Source: Brienomyrus brachyistius | Taxonomy: Eukaryota; Chordata; Actinopteri; Osteoglossiformes; Mormyridae | NCBI RefSeq assembly: GCF_023856365.1 | Contig: NC_064539.1 | Location: 23,377,019-23,441,018 of the forward strand | Length of the DNA: 64,000 nucleotides | Direction of reading: 5' to 3' | In this document: in pieces, positions 48,301-59,800 of the stretch | Numbering within the stretch: position 1 is the stretch's first letter | Layout: every line of letters starts with the position of its first letter | Translations under genes and position numbers: made by a program | The notes under the pieces: model-generated | The model's input: the letters and a program-made list of their open reading frames with translations, nothing else | What the model was told of the DNA's origin: nothing | The model's database searches: none

Positions 48301-51300
48301 CTGGTTCGTTCTGCTGCTGTTCCTCCTCAAGGTCATCCCACTCCCCTCATTGCTGATCGCGGGCCCCTCCGGACCATGTTTGGCTCCTTCTTCTGTCCAC
48401 ACAGCGTGGCACTGCCCCCACACCCCTGGGTCCTGTCATGTTGGCTCTGATGCTGCCCCACCCTCATATCTTGAAGCTGAAGACAAGTCCTCCTGCCTGC
48501 TTCTGTCTAACAACCATGCAGCGTAAGGAACCAGAACGGGTCCATTAACTAACGAGCACCTATTCGTCTCGCTCGTACAACTAATTGGATTCATAATTAC
48601 TCCCGACACGTCAAACGGACAGATCGATGCTCAGAAATTAGCTCGCCTGTGGATTGGTGCCCGACAAGCTTGAATTGCTGCGCCGGGCCGTGTTCCTCGT
48701 CTGTCACCACACAAAGGCCGTCAAAGCCCATCGATCCCACTCTTGCAACCGAAAAGCGTCACCGGCGAGAGGCCATGCGGCGACCTACATCTAGAGACGA
48801 GTAGCTTAAACCGCCGTTCACATTCACCGGCATCCGCCATGCATCTGACAGCTACTCAGCCGTCACCAAAGGTCAGGGAGAGCGGGGAGGACAGTGCTGT
48901 GACGAGAGGGAGCATGTTCGCCGGTGGCTGCAAATCGCGAGGCAGCTTTGCTGACAGTCGTCATTATTTCCGGTCTAATGCCAACGCGCAGGGTCTCCTG
49001 AATTCTAGCATCATTTCCAGTAGTTGCCAGTAGGTGGCCTAGTGGTGACACAGATCCCCATCAGCCCGGAACCACAGGTTAAACGGGAAGCACAGAATGA
49101 TTCACTCCACGTTCGGGGGAACAGGCAGCCACAAATCCAGTGTAAAGCCAGACTTCAGTTGAGAAGCCTTTCCTCTTATTGGATAGTCTCTCCAAAACAC
49201 ATCTTGACTGATTCTCAATGGGAATCAGCATCACACCGGAGCTCTCACCACTATCTCCTCAGAAATGTCCCAAAAGTACAAGGTCCTTCAGGAAAACCCC
49301 CACACACACTTTCTCCCCCGAAAAATCACATGAGGTGTGTCCCCCATTCCACACCACTCCGGGTCCGGAGAGTCAGCCACTGGTTCTCAGACCTTATGGT
49401 ATTCATGGGTTCTCCTAGTTTCGACTGGGTTTCTTCATACCAGTCCCAAAGTAGCCCCCCCTGGTGACAGTGATGAATGCACACCCGCCTCCAGCGCCCC
49501 CCCCCCCCCCCCCCCACCACTCTCTCGCAACGGAAAATAAAAGGAGCAGAACGAGTTTACGAACGAAATGAATTTAAGGGGAGGTCAGGCTGAGGTTCTG
49601 AGGTGACTCAAAGCAAAGCCTGCACGTGTGTGTCTATGTGTGTGTTTACATTCATGTGTGTTCACACTTGTGTGCATTTGTGTGTATGTTTGTTGTCTGC
49701 CTGCGGTCGTGTGTGTTTGGACTCGTCTGTTTGTGTGTGTTTGTGTGTATTTTTCTTGTGTGTCTGCGCTCTTTTGTGCTTTTGTGCTTGTGTGTGTGTG
49801 TGCATTTATGCTTGTGTGTGCGAGGAGTGGGAGGCGGAAGAATCATAATAAATAGCTTTTTTGCAATGCATTTAAAAACACATGTGAGACATTGTGGGCT
49901 CGCTGGTGACAGACACAGGAAGAGGCTTCCTCAGAGAACGTGGACTTCATGGCCGCAGGCAGCTTTGGCATTAAGGTCTGTAAACCGAGACGCGACGCCG
50001 GGTAAATAGTAAATGACCTTAAGAGCGGACGCACAGTGAGGCTGCGGCTGGCAAAAACAGGCGCCGGGTGGGGGGTGGTGCTCATCCACAGCTGACTTCA
50101 TCCCAACAGTGCTGTCCACGGACGTTGTGAACATTCCCACCAGTTGCCACGAGTATGATAAAAGGCTTTACTGCCTCATTCTTTCAGAGACTCTCGCCAG
50201 ACGGGACTTAATCTGCAACCTCTGAGGATATATTTCACAATAAAAACTGACACTCAGCCAAGGCTACTGCTGTCTACTCATCATTTCACTTTATCAAACT
50301 ATATGTTTCTAAAATAAAACTGATAAGTAACACACTCACACAAACACAATAATAATAAGAGACTGACAAGGGCCTAGGTGTAATGGATAATCCCCATTTA
50401 ACGGGGGTCCCCAGGACCGTGCAGGGCCCCTGCTTTTTGAAACTAAGAAAATCCAGTCGTTGAGCATCAATACCACCCATTTGCAGCCACAATTCAAGCA
50501 ATGATACATGTAGGCGAGAGGGTGTTAGGAAATAAATCCCCTGGAGAATGTGGGCAGGACGATTTCTTAGAATGACCTTCGGTGAATCGATGGGGCTATT
50601 TCCCACAATCCCCAGGGACGCACTCTAGAGACCCGAGAACACTTCCTGCTTGGGGTTTGCATTCTGTCCAGGCCTAACATCTCACGTGACGGAGATTTAG
50701 ATATTGCCAAGTGACTGAATTCTAAGGGAATCCAAATTGCTGTTCAATCAGCGTTTGGAGGGGGGAGTGAAGGTGGGGGGGGAGGGGGGCTGTCCCTCAG
50801 CACATTAAGACCATCTGATAGCTCTGGCCTGGCCACTGGAACACAGGTCAGGCTGGGCTGGAACTCATTTTACACATTTTACATTTGTCTGGCAGATGCT
50901 TTTGTCCAACACGACATACCAGTGAGAATAGGGTCAGGTAGTGAGGAGCAATTAGAGTTAATGGCCTTCGGTCAAGAACCCAACTGTGATATGAGGATTC
51001 TACCAGCCAAGGCATCTGAACCCATGACTCTTTGGATACGGGCACAGATCTCTGACGTGTGGAACCACGTACTGCCCCATGTGCATCAGACCTAGGATCT
51101 ATCAGAGAGGGCAAATGGTGTTTTCACCCAACAATCTTAACCCTGCTTCCGATTTCCAGTCCCTGAGGCTGAAGTAACAACAAGCGACATTCGGTTAAGA
51201 CGGGGAGGGTATCATTTTTGGGGAGAGAGGGTAGATGTACGTGGCAGGGATCCGAAATTGGGCTCTTGAATCGGTGGAGGTGGGAGGCCCTCGTTTCCTG

Positions 51301-54300
51301 CTGTTAGCGCTGGCATATGCCCTGATTGACAGGCCCACAAATGGCTGATAGGAGCTTCGTGGCTGATTGGAGTACTTGCCCCTCGCCAGGGTGCCACACA
51401 CAGGGTGGCAATTGAAATCAATTGCTCACCAGCAGGGGGCAACAGGAGCTCCCATCAGTCTATGAAAATAAATAAATTCCCCCCAGTCCTCGTGACAACG
51501 GGGGCTATCAAATTTTGGTCCCCGTTAGGAAACACACACCCACCAGGAGCATGCTGGGTCAAGGAAACTGTGTGGGGGGGGTTGTTTATGGAAATGGGGC
51601 ACAGGGAAGGATATATGCCTATAGTAAGGATACGGGCACCTGGCAGCCATGCAGGGATTTGTGTCAGGAATGCTGCACATTCCCTGACATCATCACACAA
51701 AGAGAGCCTGATTGGAGGAGGGGAATAACTGGCTGTAACAGTGCTGGTTTTCTGTTTGGGAAACACTAACAAGGCCTTTCTAGTAGCTAGCCATACTGAT
51801 TGCTGTACTCCTGTGACTTAGCTCCTTGAATCCAGCCAGATGGTAATCAGGTCCCAAGTCTTCAATAAAGCACCGGATCAGGGATGAGAAAATCTGGGTG
51901 AGAAGCATGGGGGATGTACAAGTAGCGACTTTTTTTGCTTCTGGGGCCTTTTGAGAACCGATACGTCCAAGCAGAAGCAGGTGAGAGACAGACAGGAATT
52001 ATAGCTTGGCAAAATCGATTCTAGTCCATGTCACGTGACATGGCCCATATCACATGACTTGCATTTGCAGCAGCCCAGGCTAAGGACCAGTTGGAATCAA
52101 CCCAGATTCAGGCTCTTCGAACCCGCCGGCACATCAGCAGTGAAATCCGGACGCCTGATGCCGGACGCGGGGATTCCCTATCGACGATCCCTGACCCCTC
52201 CCCTCCTCCTCTCTTACCAAAAATCATGTGACTGCATGTGTCACATGTTGCCAATGGTTGGCAGCATCCTGAATAGGTCTTCCAGGGTTGAAGAGACAAC
52301 GATCGGGTCGGTCTTGCCAGGCTTGGATTGGCACCGGGCTGCACATGGGGGGGGGGGGGGGGTGGCTGCAAAGCCGAGGATTTAACCACGTGCATGGAGA
52401 TGCGGCGTGCACCGTGGGCCAGAACGGGGCTCATGCCAGACCACATCTGCTGCCGTGTTTCCACGTCTGATCCAGGGCAACAATCCCGGGCAGGAATCTG
52501 GACCTGCCTTCCGCAGAGTGACGACTAAAATGCAAAAAATGACTCCCTGCCCGGTGCCGCCTGAGGGGGCAAAATTAGAAGCCTCCGATATGGTTTATTA
52601 TGGTACAGCGGGGATTTGGGGCATGAATGAGACTACATAGAGGCTGAGCACTGAGGAATCATGGGAAATCTTCTGATGAGATTAATCCACAAAGTAGGCA
52701 TATCAAGGATATGGTTCTTGATAGGGATCGATGTGGGATTTTAAGGGTTAGACCTCTTAGAGACGGAGGGGCATTTCAAGGACAACGCCAGTGCAGTGGA
52801 GCTCCATGACCAGCAATCATACCTGAAGGTCATCCTCCACCACAGCACCCACACAAGGGGGCAATCTGATCCTGCCAGCCCACCAGGAGTCCTGGACTTG
52901 GCACCCCTCCCCAATACAAGTAGGGCAAATCAGCTCCTGAAGCATGAGCACATAACAGGCAGGGGAGGGATCAGTGTGGGTCGGTATCACTTTATCGCAA
53001 ACCTTGTTCCTGTTCCACACGATGGCTCTTCGCGGACGGCATCAGCCAGAACCGCACACCTTCCGACGCGGCTTTGTTCCTCGCCAGCCGCGCCGGGCCC
53101 CGCCCCCGGCCATATCCCCAACTCCGCGAGCGAGAGCGTGTCGGATGCTGAAAGCCTTTCGCTGTGTCCCGTGCTGATGAAAAGCTACCCACTGTGAACT
53201 TCAATCACGTCGGGAAATGAGTTCCAAACACTCGCACCCTGCTGGTTCATTAGGGCCGCCCGTCATCTTCCTTCAGTGCGGCCGGGAAATGGCATCGACC
53301 ACCAATCGGCTTCCTGGCGTCGAGGGGTGGAGACAGAGCTGTGGTTCAGGAGGATGCTGTCGTAACATGGAAAAAAAAAACTGACAACCTACACCTATTT
53401 GGAAGGAGAGATACGAGGATCTATCAGGGGATTCGGTCAGAGCAGCCCAGCCTTAATGACCCCTGAACGGGGGAATAAGACAGTGCAAGTTAAGCCAGTC
53501 TAAGATAGTACTTAATACTGTGCTATCAGCCTACGGAAAAAATCCTTTAAAGGCACGTAATCCCCTGACAGACTTCGGACGGCTTCTTCTGCCGTGCGCT
53601 GAAAGGTAATTTAATCGTAACCTGGGACCGCAGTGATGAAACACACAGAATTCACTGTAGCTGACAGGAACGCTTTCTTGATCTGAGAGTTACCAAGCAA
53701 CAGTGCGCCTGATCAACACTCAGCTCCCATTCACAGCAGCGAGGGGTGCTCACACCACCAGGGAAACTCCGGTTACGTTTTGTTGTGCTTTGCATCCTCC
53801 ATCGCGACCTTTATGGACATCTGTGTGCTCAATGATGACAAGCAGAGTAACCTTCATGGGCCGATGGAGAAACACAGGCAGGCTTCTGGGAAGTAACGTG
53901 CATATGCCTGCACATTTGCTGTGAGAAATCCATGAATGTAACATTTCTTTTGATGCTGTTGGATTCTACCGCCAGGAAACCGAAATGCTGCCGTTTTTAT
54001 GTTGCGTAAATGCATGCGAGCCTATTGGTCGTGTGGCTTTGGGCGCAGTCGGCCACCCACCCGTCCTGGCATGACTGTGAGCGCCCGTTTGCTCCGATGG
54101 GTCCCTTCAGCTGAATCTGTATTGCGATTAGACGTCTGTCTGACTTGCTTGGGTCACTAAACAGTTTGGAAAAGCTCTCCCAGCGTAGCTCGCATGGCTG
54201 AGTGTGTCGTGTCGGCCTGAATGTGTTTCCAAGCTGCGATGACAGCAGCTGAGGTGTTTATACAGGCGCAAACCCACAACCTCTGATGTCAGAGGAGCAA

Positions 54301-56233
54301 GAGATGGGGAGAGAGAGAGGGGTAGAGAATGGGGCATGGAGATGGGGAAGAGGTGGAGAGACAGAGAAACAGAAAAGAAAGAGGTGGAGTGAAGGATAGA
54401 GGCTCAGGAAGAGACAGAGTGGGGGAGAAAGAAGTAGAGAGAACCTGATAGAGGGAGAGAACCAGGCAGAGAGACAGGAAAAGGGAAGCAGATGGTAAGA
54501 GAGACAGACAGAAACACGCAAATACACAGACAGACAAAGACACACTGGAACACAAACAGACACAGACATACATATATGGACAGAGAGACAGACAAATACA
54601 CAGAGACACAGCAGAAAGACGGGCAGACACAGACAGACAGACGCAAACACAGAGCCACAGACAGACAAACGCACCAAGAGTCAGACAGACAGAGATAGAC
54701 AGAAAAAACGAGACGTAGATAGACAGACCAAGACACAAAGACCCAGACACAGATACAGACAGATCAAGCGAGACGCAGACAGACAGATAGACAGAGACAC
54801 AGACAGGCTCAGAAACAGACAGAGATGCAGACAAACAGACAGATGCAGAGAGACAAACAGACCCAGACAGACAGATAGACAAAGCGAGATGCAGACAGAC
54901 AGATAAACAGAGACACAGACAGACCCAGACAGTCAAAGCGAGATCCATACAGACAGACAGGGATGCAGAAGAGAGTGAGACAGCGAGCGCGAGGGAGAGG
55001 TGCAGCCTCTGCACACCAACACAGGCGAACTGGGGCCCCCAGCTGCGCTGCTGTTTGGCAGACAGGCAGGGAATCTTGCGCAAGGACGTTTGCTCACCCT
55101 ACAAAAATGTCATCTTAGAGACACGACCCCCCACACCCCACCGCCTCACTCTCTCTAAATCGAGGCTTTGAACTCCTGCCCCCCCCAAATGTCTTGTACA
55201 TCAAAAGTGACCCCCTCAACCCTGACCTCAGCAACGGGGAGGCCGGAAAGGTCATAAGAATGATGCCAACTCCTCCTCACTGGGGGGAACCTGAGGAATG
55301 AGGGGAGCCTGAGGTGCCCTCCTCTGCATTGCAGGACAAATTACCCATGAGTACATTCAAGGAGCGGGAAGATAAGCCTGCTAGTTAGTTAGCTGATTGA
55401 TGGATAAAGAAAGCGCTTTCCTTTTGTTAAACTAAGATTAAGGTTTTATCCATGGGAGCAGCGTGTGGGACACAGGGAAACAGCACAGGCTGCAAAGGCT
55501 GTGTTATGTTTACAGGCCCTGATACTGAGGCTCCTGTGAGCTACAAGATCCACCTGCCATCCCATGTTGGTACGATACTGCTGGGTGAACAATGTTAGTA
55601 GCTGTTTCTTGGATTGAAACTACATTTCCCAGCATGCAGAGTGGCGGGTGCAAGTACTCAGTTGACAGCATTTGGAGGGAGTGTAATTCTTTAAAGGTGG
55701 GATGGGTGAGGAAGGTACAGATGTTGTCTACATGCAGGTCCAGAAAGTTACCAGCTTCTGCAGGCCTCCAGACCACATAATCAATACCCGTCTTGATAAG
55801 TACACCGGGAATAATAGGGAGCAGTAACTGATCTGGAGAGAAATCCCTAGGCTGTGACCAGATGAGATAAGAGCCACAAGGCATTTCTGCAATCCCAGTC
55901 CAGCGCTGGGACACGGCGACCTCTGGTCTGTCCTATAATTACGGATAACCACCTGGGCTTCACAGGCGATGATGGAACGGCGATGGATCACGCATGCACA
56001 CACGCACGCACACGCAAACACACGCACACGCACAAACACACACACGCGCAAGCACACACACGCAGAAACACACAGACACGCACAAACACACAGACACGCA
56101 CAAACACACACACGCACAAACAGACACACACACAAACACATACACACGCACAAACACATACACACACAGAAACACACACACTCACAAACACACACACACG
56201 CACAAACACACATACGCACAAACACACACACAA

Positions 56234-56266
<33 letters not shown>

Positions 56267-56781
56267 AACACACACACGCACAAACACACACACGCACAAA
56301 CACACACACACGCACAAACACACACGCACAATGCACAATGACCCAAAGCTAAGGGGGTCATCCAGCACACAGACGCCAACCAGCTATACAACATCACAGC
56401 TGGGGGGCGTTATGTATACAATGGAGGCACCTGACGGCGAGGAAGTGGACTGGGGGGGGGGGGGGCAAATTTGCGATATTAAACTTCTGTGGGTTCAAGC
56501 TCCTGGAGGGGCCCTCAATGTTACCCAACAGGAAAAGCTTTAATTAGCAATATGACCTTCGTTAGGGATGAGGCATGAGGTGGCGTTGGCCAGGCGGTCG
56601 GACAACATTAACAGCAACAAATATTCACATCAGCTCATATAAAAATGAGAAGAAAGTTTGTTTTCTTCGTTCAGTCCACAGTGGCAGAACAACTTCATTA
56701 GCAGGGTAATGGATCAGGCTGGGGAGGCCGTCCGCCGCTGCATACCAGGCTTAGGGCCATGGTCGTAAGCCGAGCTGCCCA

Positions 56782-56849
<68 letters not shown>

Positions 56850-59800
56850 CACAGAGAAACTCGGTTCTCAGACCGGCGTCATTAAAACAGACCACAGAGA
56901 GTCGCCATTCGTCTTGCTGACAGCCCCGCTATCGATCGGCCTGGGAGGCAGGCCTGCTTTCAGCCCTTTTAAACACTAATGCCGCAGAAGGCTACTTCCG
57001 TGGGGTTGGTGTTGGGGGAGGGGGGGTGGTATGGATCGAAGATATTGTTCAAAAACCTTCGCTGTTCATGTAGTGTGGCATTTGTCACTGAAAGCCCCCT
57101 AGTGGCCATCTCGGGACTACACCCCCGCACGCCACCATGAATCGGGAAAGGAGAGGCTGCTGGACAGAGGATATCACTTAGAGTCACACGTAATTCACTT
57201 GAGATCACCAAATGGTGAACGCTGGCATGGTTTGAGTGGTGCAAGCGGTTAACCTGTCAGGCCTCACTGGAGGTAATCGTCCACAGATTGATGCCCATTT
57301 GCCCCTTCTGGTCTCGTTACCCTTCGTATCTGCCACTGGAGATGCCGTACACCGCTGGCAGGTCAGACATTTCCGATCGATGAGACATCATGACCAGGCA
57401 GAGATCCCACCCCTAAATCCTGGGCTTCCCTTAGTGCGGGGTACGCTGCTTGCGGCCACCCCCGGTCATGGCGGCCAAACACGTTAATGTATTACAAACA
57501 CCCACGTCAGAAGGATGCCGTCATCTCAGAAGGAAGTCAGACGCTGGAGACCTCACACAGTGAAGATGCCGGTGAGGAGGGGGGGTGGGTATGGCTCACG
57601 CTGTCATTACCACACGTCTCTGTATCGCCAGCCTTCTCCTGCGGCATCTGTAAACCCATTTGTCCCCCCAGCTGACTGCTAGCCCCACCCCCCTACCACA
57701 TTGGCGCACAGTCACACCTGGCGTGACATCGAGAATAAGCTGGAAAAGGAAAGGCGTCGGGCAGGGGGCCCGGGGTGGTGAGCGAGGGAGGGGCTCGACG
57801 GGTCCATTAAAAGTGGGACAGAGGGAAACAGTCAATATGGAGGCAGCCATTAATCCCTACGACAGCCTGCAGAGTGTTTCACCAAGATGGTAGCCACTCT
57901 GTGGGGGACGCGGCATCAGCACAGACACAGACGCACAGTGCAGGCACACACAGACAGATACACAGCACAGACACAGACGCACAGTGCAGGCACACACAGA
58001 CAGATACACAGCACAGACACAGACGCACAGTGCAGGCACACACAGACAGATACACAGCACAGACACAGACGCACAGTGCAGGCACACACAGACAGATACA
58101 CAGCACAGACACAGACGCACAGTGCAGGCACACACAGACAGATACGCAACACAGACACAGACGCACAGTGCAGGCACACACAGACAGATACACAGCACAG
58201 ACACAGACGCACAGTGCAGGCACACACAGACAGATACGCAACACAGACAGAGACGCACAGTGCAGGCACACACAGACGGATACACAGCACAGACAGAGAA
58301 GCACAGTGCAGGCACACACAGACAGATACACAGCACAGACACAGACGCACAGTACAGGCTCACACAGACAGATACACAGCACAGACAGAGACGCACAGTG
58401 CAGGCAAACACAGACAGATACACAGCACAGACACAGACGCACAGTGCAGGCACATACAGACAGATACACAGCACAGACACAGACGCACAGTGCAGGCACA
58501 CACAGACAGATACACAGCACAGACTGAGACGCACAGTGCAGGCACACACAGACAGATACACAGCACAGACACAGACGCACAGTGCAGGCACACACAGACA
58601 GATACACAGCACAGACTGAGACGCACAGTGCAGGCACACACAGACAGATACACAGCACAGACACAGACGCACAGTACAGGCACACACAGACAGATACACA
58701 GCACAGACACAGACGCACAGTACAGGCACACACAGACAGATACACAGCACAGACACAGACGCACAGTGCAGGCACACACAGACAGATACACAGCACAGAC
58801 TGAGACGCACAGTGCAGGCTCACACAGACAGATACACAGCACAGACACAGATGCACAGTGCAGGCACACACAGACAGATACACAGCACAGACTGAGACGC
58901 ACAGTGCAGGCACACACAGACAGATACACAGCACAGACACAGACGCACAGTACAGGCTCACACAGACAGATACACAGCACAGACAGAGACGCACAGTGCA
59001 GGCACACACAGACAGATACACAGCACAGACAGAGACGCACAGTGCAGGCACACACAGACAGATACACAGCACAGACACAGACGCACAGTACAGGCACACA
59101 CAGACAGATATACAGCACAGACAGAGACGCACAGTGCAGGCACACACAGACAGATACACAGGCACAGCCACAGACAAACAGTGCAGGCACACACAGACAG
59201 ATACACAGCACAGACACAGACGCACAGTGCAGGCACACACAGACAGATACACAGGCACAGACAGAGACGCACAGTGCAGGCACACACAGGACATACACAC
59301 AGCACACTTACGTACCCAGGCACACAGTACAGACACAGACAAACAGTACAGACACAGAAATATAGACAGGTAGTACAGTCACATATAGACAGCGCTGTAC
59401 GCTCACAGACATACAGGCACTGACATACAAAGAGCTAAACAGACACACCAAAGCTGTGCACCAACAGTACACCCATAGTTATACACCCATACACACAATG
59501 TACACACACAAATGCCCAGAGACACTGCTGTCCGTCAGCACTGATGTGAATGTAATTAGGGAAACCGCAGACGGAAGCAGCTGTCTGCTGACTCGTTACT
59601 CCTTAACGAGCACAGTGCACAGATACTGCAGCTGATGTTAAATACAGTGTACGGTACCTGCCGAGGTCCCGGCGAATCGCAGCCAGCGCACCACTCACGC
59701 TAAGAGGGAATCCTCTCCCAATTACCTCCCAGCTCCGACGAAGACAAATCGAAACGGCTGCAGTCTCGTATCACGTCAGCATCTCTTTGCAGGCCATTCT

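Noticed and set aside
48086..48526. 146-codon plus-strand frame with hydrophobic start
   Set aside because: No family resemblance, no splice support, and inside a repeat-rich intron; frames of this length are expected by chance.
54258..55083. Cys/Ser/Val/Leu-rich frames of up to 264 codons that look like membrane proteins
   Set aside because: They are antisense translation of GA/GACA simple repeats; composition follows the repeat.
55728..56543. Cys/Val-rich minus-strand and His/Thr-rich plus-strand frames
   Set aside because: They are produced by the CA/CG microsatellite.
57879..59365. Two open frames of about 490 codons, one per strand
   Set aside because: They are translations of the stop-free 46-bp satellite in all frames, with no start context, domain or non-repeat sequence.
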